Source of the DNA: Gammaproteobacteria bacterium
GTDB lineage: Bacteria > Pseudomonadota > Gammaproteobacteria > Burkholderiales > Rhodocyclaceae
Direction of reading: 5' to 3'
Assembly (NCBI GenBank): GCA_029289265.1
Contig: JARFTX010000010.1
Span: 1-64,000 of the forward strand
Length of the DNA: 64,000 nt
Positions within the stretch are counted from its first letter, which is position 1. Every line of letters starts with the position of its first letter. Made by a program: the position numbers and the translations under genes. The notes below the pieces were generated by a model. It was not told the DNA's origin, did no database searches, and worked only from the letters and a program-made list of their open reading frames with translations. Below are positions 1 through 8,657 of this stretch, piece by piece.

Positions 1-198
1 ACCCGCGGGCGCCGCCGTGGCAGTCGCCGCCTGGGCGGCGAGCGCAACCAGCAGCGACGCCGCGAGCGGCGACGCGCCGCGCCGCGCACGTCGCAGCGCG
101 CTCCCGATGCCGCGTGCGCCCGCTCGCACCAAGGCCGGCCAAGACCGGCGCCGATGCGCGATGCACGCGCCGCGGCAGAAAATGAGGTTCCGATTCAT
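1..198 (-). CDS. N-terminus of an exported protein, possibly a TolC/CzcC-type outer-membrane factor (cut by window edge)
   Basis: The frame is open from an ATG at 198 to the left window edge, 66 codons. A strong GGAGG lies 9 nt upstream of this ATG; an alternative in-frame ATG at 204 is only 3 nt from it, so 198 is preferred. The encoded start has a long basic n-region, then an Ala/Leu-rich hydrophobic stretch ending in AAQAATATAAPAG, which looks like a signal peptide. It lies 144 bp downstream of, and on the same strand as, a small Cys-rich exported protein of a kind often seen before czcCBA-like efflux genes. The outer-membrane-factor assignment is inferred only from that context; the body of the gene is off-window. 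Confidence 0.4.
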   Translation of the reverse strand, partial: MNRNLIFCRGACIAHRRRSWPALVRAGARGIGSALRRARRGASPLAASLLVALAAQAATATAAPAG

Positions 199-342
199 GT
201 GCATCCACCTCCGCAGTGTCGTCGTTCGCGGGAGCGGCCACGGCGCCTTCTCCGGCACCTGGCGCCGCTCGGCGAACCGGTGCTCGCCGCCGCGACGCGA
301 AGGGCGTGCGCGGGTGCGGCGAATCCGTTGCCGGGGAGACGA

Positions 343-696
343 CTAGCTGCGGGGCGGGCGCCAGAAGGCAGCCGGATCGGTCGCGGGGATGCGCGCGGTC
401 GCGCCGGGATCGGGCGGCGGGGCATCGGCCGCCGACGGTCCGGCGCCGATTGCCGGCGCGAGCACGCCGACCGTGCGGCAGGTGCCGCCGACGCTGCAGG
501 CGGCCGTGCACGCGTCGGCGCCGCCGGCGCCGCTCATGCCCATGTCCGGACAGCAGGCGTCGCCATCCGGCGCAGTCCCGGCCGCGCGCCCGGCCGCCTG
601 CGATGCACAGTCGTCCTGCGCCATCGGCGGCACATACCCATAGGCGGGCAGCGTGAGGCACAGCATCGCAATCAGGATCAGGCGCAGCAGGCGCAT
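343..696 (-). CDS. Small exported Cys-rich protein, possibly linked to metal efflux
   Basis: A 117-residue protein starting at MRLLRLILIA. Residues 1-20 form a clear signal peptide ending near LPAYG. The mature part carries clustered cysteines (DACCPDMGM, DACTAACS) and ends FWRPPRS. Small secreted proteins with Cys/Met clusters and an RPPR-type C-terminus are common directly upstream of heavy-metal RND efflux operons, and the truncated gene on its 3' side would fit such an operon. The same frame is open further upstream, but the signal peptide fixes this start. A role as a periplasmic metal-binding accessory is inference; I do not recognise a named family with certainty. Confidence 0.5.
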   Translation of the reverse strand: MRLLRLILIAMLCLTLPAYGYVPPMAQDDCASQAAGRAAGTAPDGDACCPDMGMSGAGGADACTAACSVGGTCRTVGVLAPAIGAGPSAADAPPPDPGATARIPATDPAAFWRPPRS

Positions 697-1127
697 GAAA
701 AGGGACGGGCGTTGCGTGGCTCTTGAAGGAACCCATCTCGGGCGTCGGTCGCCCGGGTAGCGCCGTGGCCGTGCAAATCGCCCGAATTCAGGTGGTCGGC
801 GATGCCCGGGTGACTGCCGCGTCCCTTCGAAGTTCCCGCCAACTCCTCGCAGACCGACGAACGGCCGATCGTTCGGTCGTCCGGCTTCGTCGAACGGAGC
901 GCTGCAGAGGGCGGCGGTTCGATTCGGGGGCGATCGGTATACCCAATATTGGGCACACAAACCCACTTTACAATTGTGGCCTTCTACCCATATTGGTGCC
1001 GGGTTATAGTCGCCTCTTCGCGCCCGGCCGTTACCCCCAGTTACACTTGCCGGCCGCCGCTGTCGCATTGCGCGGATCACGCCGGGGATCCGCCGCTGCG
1101 GTGTCGACGGCCTGGGTTCTCCACCCG
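697..1127. other. 431-bp intergenic region between divergent genes, with a palindrome
   Basis: No convincing gene is seen here. The right half is AT-richer than its surroundings, as expected for promoters of the two divergent genes. It holds a perfect 12-bp palindrome (942-953), a degenerate second copy near 985-998, and the short inverted sequence CCAC...GTGG between them. Open frames crossing this region are extensions of the flanking genes upstream of their signal-peptide or membrane-anchor starts. Confidence 0.5.
942..953. promoter_or_regulatory. Palindromic candidate operator upstream of the haem-motif GGDEF/EAL gene
   Basis: CCCAATATTGGG is a perfect 12-bp palindrome. A related sequence, ACCCATATTGGTG (986-998), follows about 44 bp (four helical turns) away, sharing the CCA-ATATTGG core. 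Both lie 130-185 bp upstream of the ATG at 1128 and about 250-300 bp upstream of the divergent small exported protein. The regulator is unknown. Confidence 0.35.
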
Positions 1128-3701
1128 ATGACTTCGATCAAGACCATCCGCGGACTCCTGCTCACCGCCGCAGTGGTGTTCTCCGTCGCCCTGGTCGCGG
1201 CGACCCATTACGTCGTCTCGGGCCTGTTCGAGCGCGCCGTGCGCGAGGAGGCGATGCGCGACGCGACCACCTTTGCCGAGATGACCTTCGAGTCGATGTT
1301 CCAGCTGATGCGCACCGGCTGGACGCGCGAGCAACTCGACGAGTTCGTCGCCGCGATCCGCCGTTCGGTCGGCAAGACGCAGCACCAGATCGACATCTAT
1401 CGCGCGCCGCGGGTGGCCGAGCTGTTCGGCGAGATCGCGCAGCATGAGATGGACGACGCGATCCTGCAGGCGATCGCCGACGGCGAGAGCCGGCGCTTCG
1501 ATACCGGGCCGCAGGTGCGCTTCGTGCACGTGCTGCGCGCCGAGGCCGAGTGCCGCCAGTGCCACGTCAATGCCGCCGCCGGCGACGTGCTCGGCGTGAT
1601 CGACGTGCGCCAGGACATCACGCCGCTGCTCGAAGGCGGACGCAGCCAGTTCCTGTTCGCCGCCGCCCCCATCATCCCGGTCGCGTTCGTCGCGACCCTG
1701 CTGATGGTGTTCTACATCCGCCGCCGGCTCGACCGCGCGATTCGCACGCTCACCGGCAATATCCGCAGCGTCAATCGCATCGCCGATCTGCGCAGCCTCG
1801 AGAACACCTCGCTCGATTTCGGCTTCGAGGAATTCAGCCCGGTCGCGCGCGAGGTCCGCCAGCTCACCGAGCGGGTGCGCTCGATCGCGGTCGACAAGGA
1901 GATGCTCGAGTTCGAGATCCGCCTGCTCGAGAAATTCATCCTGACGTCCGACGTCGTCAAGGACTGGCGCGAGTATGTCAATCGCCTGCTGATCGACATC
2001 GACGACGTGCTACCCGCCTATGCACTGTTCTCGATCTTCAAGATCGGCGACGACACCTTCGACCTCGAAGTGTTCTGGCGCTACGCGCCGTCGGACAAGT
2101 CGCGCAACCTGTTCGAGGATACGATCAAGGAGCAGCTCGGCCGCAACCCCTATTTCGCCGGCGGCTACGCCGTCAAGGTCGAGCACAACGTCGCCGACAA
2201 CTCACGCGAGACGCCCGACCTGGTGCGCGCCGACATCGAGGTGCAGACCAAGTCGCTGCTGGTCGAGGCGCCCAAGATCGGCGGCATCGTCGGCATCGGC
2301 ATGCAGGCCCAGGCGAGCATCGACCCGACCCGCTGGCTGGTGGTCGAGAGCATTCTGTCGACGCTGCTCAACGTGGTCGGCTCGGTCAAGGCGATCGACA
2401 AGTACACCAAGGATCTGGAGTACTACGCGACCCGCGATCCGCTCACCAACCTCTACAACCAGCGCGTGTTCTGGGAGCTGCTCGACAGCGAGGCGATCCG
2501 CTCGAACCGGCACGCCTACAAGTTCGGCCTGATGGTGATCGACGCCGACAACTTCAAGACGGTGAACGACAGCTACGGCCACGCCTTCGGCGACATCCTG
2601 CTGCAGGAAGTCGCGGCCAAGATCCGCAGCGCGATCCGCGACGACGACCTGCTCGCGCGCTACGGCGGCGACGAGTTCGTCGTGATCCTGCCCGAGACCG
2701 ATCTCGCCGGCACGGTCGAGGTCGCCGAGCGCATCCTCGAACAGGCCGCAACGCTCGCGCTCGAGGCTCCGGACGGCGCCCGCGTGACCGGCTCGCTGTC
2801 GCTGGGGCTGGCCGTCTACCCCGACCACGCGGTCGAGACCAAGGATCTCTTCCTGTTCGCCGACAGCATGATGTACCGGGCCAAAGCCGACGGCAAAGGC
2901 CGCTTCGCGATACCCACCGAGGCGGACGTCGTCGAGGTTTTCCGCGAGCTGAGCGAGAAGAGCATGCTGATCGTCGCCGCGGTCGAGGCGCGCGGCGTAA
3001 TCCCCTACTACCAGCCCATCATCGACCCGCGCTCGGGCCGCGTCGAAGCGCTGGAGGTGCTCTCGCGCATCCGCCTCGAGGACGGCACGCTGATGGTCGC
3101 CGACGCCTACGTCGCCATCGCCGAGAAGATGGGGCTGATGCACAAGCTCGACTACATCCTGATGGAGCGTGCCCTCGAGGCCGCCGGCCGTGCCGACTAC
3201 GACGGGCTGCTGTTCCTCAACATGTCGCCGCGCGCGCTGGTGCTGAACGACTTCGTCCAGGAGACGCGCCGCATCGCGGCGAGCGCCGGGATCGACCCCT
3301 CGCGTATCGTCTTCGAGATCACCGAGCGCGAGACCATCAAGAACATGGCGCTGCTCGAGCGCTTCATCAACACGCTGCGTAACGAGGGCTTCCGCCTGGC
3401 GATCGACGACTTCGGCTCGGGCTTCTCGTCCTTCCACTACGTCAAGCGCTTCCCGATCGACTTCCTCAAGATCGAGGGCGACTTCATCCTCGGCATGAAG
3501 CACAACGACAAGGACCGCGCGCTGGTGCGCAGCATCGTCACGCTGTCGCGCGAACTCGGCATCCGCACCGTCGCCGAGTACGTCGAGGACGACGAGGTGC
3601 TGGAGAAGGTGGTCGAGCAGTCGATCGACCTAGCCCAGGGCTACTACATCCGCCGCCCGTCGGCGTCGATCGAAGAGTCGCTCGACGTGCGGGTGCGCTG
3701 A
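1128..3701 (+). CDS. Membrane sensor with periplasmic CxxCH motif, GAF-like region, GGDEF and EAL domains
   Basis: 857 residues from the ATG that opens MTSIKTIRGLLL; the frame is open upstream but only this start places the first membrane segment (about 8-28) at the N-terminus. A second membrane segment is near 175-198. The periplasmic loop carries C142-R-Q-C-H146, a covalent haem-attachment motif, in a DUF3365/Tll0287-like setting. A cytosolic GAF-like region follows (about 265-400), then GGDEF (GGDEF at 513-517) and EAL (EAL at 640-642, with DDFGSG and AEYVE further on). The signature residues of both c-di-GMP domains look intact, so it could synthesise, degrade or switch. Expected role: inner-membrane redox or gas sensor controlling c-di-GMP. 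The haem binding is inferred from the motif. Confidence 0.88.
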   Translation: MTSIKTIRGLLLTAAVVFSVALVAATHYVVSGLFERAVREEAMRDATTFAEMTFESMFQLMRTGWTREQLDEFVAAIRRSVGKTQHQIDIYRAPRVAELFGEIAQHEMDDAILQAIADGESRRFDTGPQVRFVHVLRAEAECRQCHVNAAAGDVLGVIDVRQDITPLLEGGRSQFLFAAAPIIPVAFVATLLMVFYIRRRLDRAIRTLTGNIRSVNRIADLRSLENTSLDFGFEEFSPVAREVRQLTERVRSIAVDKEMLEFEIRLLEKFILTSDVVKDWREYVNRLLIDIDDVLPAYALFSIFKIGDDTFDLEVFWRYAPSDKSRNLFEDTIKEQLGRNPYFAGGYAVKVEHNVADNSRETPDLVRADIEVQTKSLLVEAPKIGGIVGIGMQAQASIDPTRWLVVESILSTLLNVVGSVKAIDKYTKDLEYYATRDPLTNLYNQRVFWELLDSEAIRSNRHAYKFGLMVIDADNFKTVNDSYGHAFGDILLQEVAAKIRSAIRDDDLLARYGGDEFVVILPETDLAGTVEVAERILEQAATLALEAPDGARVTGSLSLGLAVYPDHAVETKDLFLFADSMMYRAKADGKGRFAIPTEADVVEVFRELSEKSMLIVAAVEARGVIPYYQPIIDPRSGRVEALEVLSRIRLEDGTLMVADAYVAIAEKMGLMHKLDYILMERALEAAGRADYDGLLFLNMSPRALVLNDFVQETRRIAASAGIDPSRIVFEITERETIKNMALLERFINTLRNEGFRLAIDDFGSGFSSFHYVKRFPIDFLKIEGDFILGMKHNDKDRALVRSIVTLSRELGIRTVAEYVEDDEVLEKVVEQSIDLAQGYYIRRPSASIEESLDVRVR

Positions 3702-3798
3702 GCAACCGATCCCCCTTCGACTCGACCGGCTGGTCGCCAGGACGCACCAACCGCTGCAGCCTGGCACTCTCAGGCATACGCTGTTACAAATACGCTTG

Positions 3799-3830
3799 GC
3801 CGATTTGCGCTTTCTGCGCCGCAAATCGGC
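3799..3830. repeat. Perfect 11-bp inverted repeat (hairpin) before the OmpA lipoprotein gene
   Basis: GCCGATTTGCG (3799-3809) and CGCAAATCGGC (3820-3830) are exact reverse complements around a 10-nt loop. No U-tract follows on either strand, so a simple intrinsic terminator is unlikely. It sits 97 bp after the upstream stop and 36 bp before the next start; it could be an operator or a 5' leader stem. Confidence 0.5.
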
Positions 3831-3866
3831 AAAATGACGTGATCGAGAGTTCGACGGGGGCACAAT

Positions 3867-4517
3867 ATGAACAATGTCGTCGTTTTTTCAGCCGTTGCCG
3901 TGCTCGTCATGGCCGGCTGCGCAACCAACCCCTACCAGGGCGACACCGCCAAGACCGCCACCGGCGCGACGGTGGGCGCCGTTGCCGGCGCGGTATTGGG
4001 CCGCGCGGTCTCGGGTCGCGACGACCGGACCAAGGGCACGATCATCGGCGCGGCGGTCGGTGCGACGGTAGGCGGGCTGATCGGCCGGCAGATGGACCAG
4101 CAGGAGATCGAGCTGCGCCGCCAGATGGAAGGCACGGGCGTGGAGGTGATGCGCGAGGGCGACACGATCCGCCTGCAGGCGCCCGAGAACATTACCTTCG
4201 ACACCAACCGCGCCGACGTCAAGCCGCAGTTCCGGCCGGTGCTCGACCAGCTCGCGCACAGCATCGCCCAGTATCCCGGCACGGTCGTGCGGGTCGAAGG
4301 CCACACCGACTCGACCGGCGCGGCGAGCTACAACCAGACGCTCTCCGAGAACCGCGCCGAGAGCGTGCGCAGCTATTTGATCCAGCGCGGCGTCGAAGCG
4401 AACCGCATCGACGCGGTCGGCTACGGCTTCAGCCGCCCGATCGCCGACAACAGCACCGCCGCCGGCCGGGCGCAGAACCGCCGCGTCGAGGTGTTGATCA
4501 TCCCGGCCCAATCCTGA
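3867..4517 (+). CDS. OmpA-family lipoprotein with glycine-zipper region (YiaD-like)
   Basis: 216 residues. Residues 1-18 are a lipoprotein signal ending in a lipobox (VMAGC, Cys at 18). Residues about 35-75 form a glycine-zipper segment rich in GAxVGAVAGAVLG repeats that may insert in the membrane. The C-terminal half is an OmpA/MotB peptidoglycan-binding domain with ITFDTNRADVKP, VEGHTDSTGAASYN, LSENRAESV and the closing GRAQNRRVEV motif. It probably tethers the outer membrane to peptidoglycan. It appears to be a single-gene unit followed by a strong terminator. The family is well conserved; the exact function of this member is not established. Confidence 0.9.
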   Translation: MNNVVVFSAVAVLVMAGCATNPYQGDTAKTATGATVGAVAGAVLGRAVSGRDDRTKGTIIGAAVGATVGGLIGRQMDQQEIELRRQMEGTGVEVMREGDTIRLQAPENITFDTNRADVKPQFRPVLDQLAHSIAQYPGTVVRVEGHTDSTGAASYNQTLSENRAESVRSYLIQRGVEANRIDAVGYGFSRPIADNSTAAGRAQNRRVEVLIIPAQS

Positions 4518-4538
4518 CGCACTGAAGCTGTCTCCTCG

Positions 4539-4577
4539 CCCCGGTTCGCGCACCCCCCGCGCGGGCCGGGGTCTTTT
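4539..4577 (+). terminator. Rho-independent terminator after the OmpA lipoprotein gene
   Basis: A 13-bp GC-rich stem (4539-4551 with 4559-4571, including two G-U pairs) around a 7-nt loop ACCCCCC is followed directly by TCTTTT. It lies 21 bp after the stop codon. Confidence 0.8.
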
Positions 4578-4807
4578 CGTTTACGCGTCATGTGCTGCGG
4601 TCTCGACCGTAGCGGAGGCGATCCGGCGTGGCGGATGCCCGCGCGCCGGTCGAGCGCACCGAAGTTCCGCTGGTGCGGTCTGGACCGACGCAGGCGTCGC
4701 CGCGCGTTCGCCCGCGGCGCCGCGATCCTCGCTGCGACCGTGATCGCCCCTTCCGCATGCCGCAGCCGCGGGTTACCCTTCACGCATTTCACCCGCCGGC
4801 GCCCGCG

Positions 4808-6103
4808 ATGTCGCTCTTCGAAGAACACCCGCTACGACGCACGCTCAACGACGAGGTGCACGCCCGTCCGCCGGTTCCGCTCGATTCGCCCGAGTTCGTC
4901 ACCTATCTCGCCTTCCTGCACGACGACGGCAGCGCCGGGCGCGAGCCCGTGCATCTCGAGCAGCTCGCCGCGCAGCTCGGCCTGCCGGTGCCGGAGACCG
5001 AGACGGGCCACGTCTTTCTCGACGCCGGCGCGTTTCGCCTGAAGTGGGAGCGGCACAACGAGTTCTCGAGCTACACCTTCTTCCGCCGCGCCGACGGGGA
5101 CGACGCGGCCGATGCCGACGCGCTGCTCGCGGTGCCGGCCGCCTGGCGCAAGCACATTCCCGGCCGCCTGATGGTCGCGACCCACGTCGAGGTGCGCCCC
5201 GCCGCGCAGCGCCCGCCCGAAGCCGAGCTCGCCCGCGTCGCCGCCGAGTCCGCGCCGGTCGTCGCCTCCAAGGTGGCCGAGGGCGGCGCCTGGGTGTTCA
5301 CCGACTTTCGCATCGTCGACGGTTTCTCGCGCTTCCTCGTCCTCGATTCGACCCTCACCCCGCGCCAGGCCGGGCGCAGCGTGCAGCGCCTGCTCGAGAT
5401 CGAGACCTATCGCGTCATCGCGCTGCTCGCCTTTCCGGTCGCCAAGGGCGTGGGGCGGATGCTGTCGCGGGCCGAGGACGAGCTCGCCGACCTGATGGAG
5501 ACGATGGGCACCGCCGTCTCGCCCGACGACGACCGCGCCGTGCTCGGGCGGCTCACGCGGCTTGCCGCCGAGGTCGAGCAATCGGTGGCGAAGACGACCT
5601 TCCGCTTCGGCGCCGCGGCGGCGTACTACCGGCTGGTGCAACAGCGCATCGAGGAGCTGCGCGAGATCCGCATCGCCGGCTTTCCGACCATCCGCGAGTT
5701 CATGGAGCGGCGCCTCGCCCCGGCGATCGCGACCTGCGCGACGATTGGCCGCCGCCAGGAGGACCTGTCGGGACGCATCGCGCGTAACTCGCAACTCCTG
5801 CGCACACGGGTCGACATCGAGCTCGAGCGCCACAACCAGCAGCTTCTCGCCCAGATGAACCGGCGCGCCAAGCTGCAGCTGCGCCTGCAGGAGACGGTCG
5901 AGGGCCTGTCCATCGTCGCCATCACCTACTACGGCTCGCAGCTCGTGCACTACCTCGCCAAGGGCGCCAAGGACTCCCTCGCGCCGGTGACGCCCGAACT
6001 GGCCACGGCCGTATCCATCCCGGTCATCGCTACCCTGGTCGCGCTGGGGCTCTTCCGCATGCGCCGCAAGATCGCGGCCGAGTCCGCCGGAGTCGAGCAC
6101 TGA
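4808..6103 (+). CDS. DUF3422 family membrane-anchored protein
   Basis: 431 residues from the ATG opening MSLFEEHPLRRTLNDEVHARPP. The motif LNDEVHARPP near the N-terminus and the overall length match the DUF3422 (COG4949) family of predicted membrane-anchored proteins found in proteobacteria. The middle is helical and charged, with a probable coiled-coil (about 300-360), and the C-terminus has one or two hydrophobic segments (about 375-420) ending in a basic tail, so it is likely an inner-membrane protein with a large cytoplasmic part. No biochemical role is known to me. It stands alone between the OmpA lipoprotein gene and purC. Confidence 0.85.
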   Translation: MSLFEEHPLRRTLNDEVHARPPVPLDSPEFVTYLAFLHDDGSAGREPVHLEQLAAQLGLPVPETETGHVFLDAGAFRLKWERHNEFSSYTFFRRADGDDAADADALLAVPAAWRKHIPGRLMVATHVEVRPAAQRPPEAELARVAAESAPVVASKVAEGGAWVFTDFRIVDGFSRFLVLDSTLTPRQAGRSVQRLLEIETYRVIALLAFPVAKGVGRMLSRAEDELADLMETMGTAVSPDDDRAVLGRLTRLAAEVEQSVAKTTFRFGAAAAYYRLVQQRIEELREIRIAGFPTIREFMERRLAPAIATCATIGRRQEDLSGRIARNSQLLRTRVDIELERHNQQLLAQMNRRAKLQLRLQETVEGLSIVAITYYGSQLVHYLAKGAKDSLAPVTPELATAVSIPVIATLVALGLFRMRRKIAAESAGVEH

Positions 6104-6115
6104 GCGCGGCTCGCC

Positions 6116-6121
6116 TATAAT
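6116..6121 (+). promoter_or_regulatory. Candidate -10 element for purC
   Basis: A consensus TATAAT lies 13 bp after the DUF3422 stop and 26 bp before the purC GTG. No good -35 is visible, so this is a suggestion from position and sequence only. Confidence 0.35.
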
Positions 6122-6147
6122 CTGCGTTTTTCCTCGAGACTCCACCC

Positions 6148-7083
6148 GTGGCCACGCCGCTCTTCGAATCCTCCATCCGGAGCCTGCCGCTCCTCGGTCG
6201 CGGCAAGGTTCGCGACATCTACGCCGTCGACGCCGACAAGCTCTTGATCGTCACCAGCGACCGGCTCTCCGCCTTCGACGTGGTGCTCCCCGATCCGATC
6301 CCGGACAAGGGCCGCGTGCTGACCGCGCTGGCGAACTTCTGGTTCGCGCGGCTTGCCCACGTCGTGCCCAACCAGCTCACCGGCATCGACCCCGAGACGG
6401 TGGTCGCCCCCGACGAGCGCGATCAGGTGCGCGGCCGCGCACTGGTGGTGAAGCGGCTCGCGCCGCTGCCGATCGAGGCGGTGGTGCGCGGCTACGTGAT
6501 CGGCTCGGGCTGGAAGGACTACCAGTCGACCGGCGCCATCTGCGGCATCGCGCTGCCGGCGGGCCTCGCCCAGGCCGCGAAGCTGCCGGCGCCGATCTTC
6601 ACCCCGGCGAGCAAGGCCGAGGTCGGCGACCACGACGAGAACATCTCGTTCGAGGAAGCGCAGGCGCGCTGCGCCGCCGTCCTCGCGGCGCGGCTCGAAG
6701 GCACCGGCGTCGACGGCGCGACGCTCGCCGCCCAGGCGCGCGACGCGGCGCTCGCGCTCTACAGCGAGGCTGCCGACTACGCGAGGACGCGCGGCATCAT
6801 CATCGCCGACACCAAGTTCGAGTTCGGGGTCGACGGCGCCGGCAGGCTTCACCTCATCGACGAGGCGCTCACCCCCGACTCGTCGCGCTTCTGGCCGGCC
6901 GACGACTACCGCGAGGGCATCAGCCCGCCGAGCTACGACAAGCAATACGTGCGCGACTACCTCGAGACGCTCGACTGGAACAAGAAGGCCCCGGGCCCGC
7001 GCCTGCCGGCCGAGGTCATCGAGCGCACCGCCGCCAAGTACCGCGAGGCCTACGAGCGGCTCACGGGCGAGCGGCTGGCCTGA
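6148..7083 (+). CDS. purC: Phosphoribosylaminoimidazole-succinocarboxamide (SAICAR) synthase
   Basis: 311 residues, GTG start (MATPLFESS). It catalyses ATP-dependent joining of aspartate to CAIR in purine biosynthesis, in the cytosol. The opening [13 protein letters not shown], then [22 protein letters not shown] and the late segment DTKFEFGVD...[14 protein letters not shown], are hallmark SAICAR synthase blocks. Length agrees with the roughly 300-residue type, not the shorter 240-residue type of E. coli. Two further purine genes, purH and purD, lie elsewhere in the window, unlinked to this one. Confidence 0.97.
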   Translation: MATPLFESSIRSLPLLGRGKVRDIYAVDADKLLIVTSDRLSAFDVVLPDPIPDKGRVLTALANFWFARLAHVVPNQLTGIDPETVVAPDERDQVRGRALVVKRLAPLPIEAVVRGYVIGSGWKDYQSTGAICGIALPAGLAQAAKLPAPIFTPASKAEVGDHDENISFEEAQARCAAVLAARLEGTGVDGATLAAQARDAALALYSEAADYARTRGIIIADTKFEFGVDGAGRLHLIDEALTPDSSRFWPADDYREGISPPSYDKQYVRDYLETLDWNKKAPGPRLPAEVIERTAAKYREAYERLTGERLA

Positions 7084-7100
7084 CGGATCCGCCCCGACGC

Positions 7101-7118
7101 GGGGGCGATTCCGCCCCC
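7101..7118 (+). repeat. GC-rich hairpin after purC
   Basis: GGGGGCG (7101-7107) and CGCCCCC (7112-7118) pair around ATTC, 18 bp after the purC stop. There is no T-run, so it may slow or stop transcription only weakly. The rest of the 177-bp gap up to the MFS gene shows nothing else I can name. Confidence 0.35.
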
Positions 7119-7260
7119 AAGACGCGCTCGCCGCGCCGCTCGCTCACGGCCCGATGCGCCCGCGGGCGCGGCAATTCGAGACAAGCGCTCCGCCAGGCGC
7201 GACGGGGCTGCACACACGAAGACCGCGCGCGACGACGACGCGGCGACGGGAGGAGACTGC

Positions 7261-8547
7261 GTGACGCAACGTGATTCGGCACGGATGATCGGCTTTGCGG
7301 TCGTATTGGCCGCCTATGTGCTGTCCTTCTTCCACCGCTTCGCGCCGGCGGGCATCGCCGGCGACCTGGCGGCCGCCTTCCAGACCAGTGCCGCCTCGCT
7401 GGGCGCGCTCGCGGCGACCTACTTCTACGTCTACACCGTGATGCAGGTGCCGACCGGCATCCTGGTCGACACCATCGGGCCGAGGCGCATCATGGTCACG
7501 GGCTGCCTGATCGCCGCGGCCGGGAGCCTGCTGTTCGGGCTCGCGCCGGACCTGAACGTTGCGATGCTCGGCCGCACGCTGATCGGGCTGGGCGTGTCGG
7601 TGGTCTTCATCGCAATGCTCAAGCTGATCGCGCTGTGGGTCGACGAACGCCGCTTCGCGACCATGGTCGGCGTCGCGATGCTGATCGGCAACGCCGGCTC
7701 GGTGCTCGCCGGCACGCCGCTCGCGGCGGTGGCCGGGGTCGTGTCGTGGCGCTCGGTGTTCCTCGGCACCGCCGTGCTTTCGCTGCTGCTCGCCGTGGCG
7801 AGCTGGGCCTTCATCCGAGAAGGCACGGGCAGCAGCGGGCCGCGGCTGCGCTTCGACCGCACCTCGGTCCTGGGCGGCCTCGGGCAGGTGCTGAAGAATC
7901 GCGACACCTGGCCGCCAGTGATCGTCAACTTCGGCCTCGCCGGCAGCTTCTTCGGCTTCGGCGGCCTGTGGGCGACTCCCTATCTGATGCAGATCCACGG
8001 GCTGGAGCGCGTCGTCGCGGCCAACCACCTGTCGCTGTATTTCGCCGGCTTCGCGCTCGGTTGTCTCGCGATCGGGACGCTCTCCGACCGGCTCGGCCGG
8101 CGCAAGCCGGTGCTCGCCGCCGCCGGCCTGCTCAATTGCGCGCTGTGGGCGCTGTGGCTGTCGGCGGTGACGATGCCGCTCGCCCTGAGCTACGCGCTGT
8201 TCCTGGTCATGGGGCTCGCCACGGCGAGCTTCTCGCTCACCTGGGCGTGCGCCAAGGAACTCAATCCCCCCCACCTCTCGGGCATGAGCACCAGCGTCAC
8301 CAACATGGGCGGCTTTCTCGCCGGCGCGCTGCTGCAGCCGGCGGTGGGACTCGTCATGGACCTCGGCTGGGACGGCACGCTCGCGGGCGGGGTGCGCCAG
8401 TACGCGCCCGAGGTCTTCCTGCTCGGCATGAGCCTGCTCGCCGCCTCGGCGTTACTCGGCACCGTGGCGGCCTTCTTCATGCGCGAGACGGGCTGCCGCA
8501 ACATCTGGACACCGCCAGCCGGGGCCTCCACTACCCGTACGTCCTGA
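7261..8547 (+). CDS. Major facilitator superfamily transporter
   Basis: 428 residues, GTG start preceded by GGAGG at a good distance. About twelve hydrophobic segments are visible, with the MFS-type loop after segment 2 (GILVDTIGPRRIMVTG, a degenerate DRxGRR motif) and a second such loop after segment 8 (LSDRLGRRKPVL). The N-terminal half resembles the organic-anion/phthalate and nitrate-type MFS groups. The substrate cannot be read from the sequence and neighbours give no clue. Confidence 0.85.
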   Translation: MTQRDSARMIGFAVVLAAYVLSFFHRFAPAGIAGDLAAAFQTSAASLGALAATYFYVYTVMQVPTGILVDTIGPRRIMVTGCLIAAAGSLLFGLAPDLNVAMLGRTLIGLGVSVVFIAMLKLIALWVDERRFATMVGVAMLIGNAGSVLAGTPLAAVAGVVSWRSVFLGTAVLSLLLAVASWAFIREGTGSSGPRLRFDRTSVLGGLGQVLKNRDTWPPVIVNFGLAGSFFGFGGLWATPYLMQIHGLERVVAANHLSLYFAGFALGCLAIGTLSDRLGRRKPVLAAAGLLNCALWALWLSAVTMPLALSYALFLVMGLATASFSLTWACAKELNPPHLSGMSTSVTNMGGFLAGALLQPAVGLVMDLGWDGTLAGGVRQYAPEVFLLGMSLLAASALLGTVAAFFMRETGCRNIWTPPAGASTTRTS

Positions 8548-8657
8548 GCGGAGAACTTGTAACGCGTATCGATCTCAAAGCTAGCGTGGACGGGAGACCG
8601 TCTTCTATACCGATAAGTGCAGCGCCTGTTCCATCCCGACCGAGAGAGGTGACGCCC

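Noticed and set aside
16-346. Plus-strand open frames at the left edge
   Set aside because: Arg/Pro/Ala-rich shadows of the minus-strand exported proteins; no ribosome sites or motifs.
2202-3503. Long minus-strand open frame opposite the GGDEF/EAL gene (433 codons)
   Set aside because: Antisense shadow typical of GC-rich DNA; its product is rich in Arg, Ala, Asp, Gly without domains, while the plus strand encodes clear GGDEF and EAL motifs.
7101-7118. Intrinsic terminator after purC
   Set aside because: A clean GC hairpin but no T-run; kept only as a low-confidence repeat.
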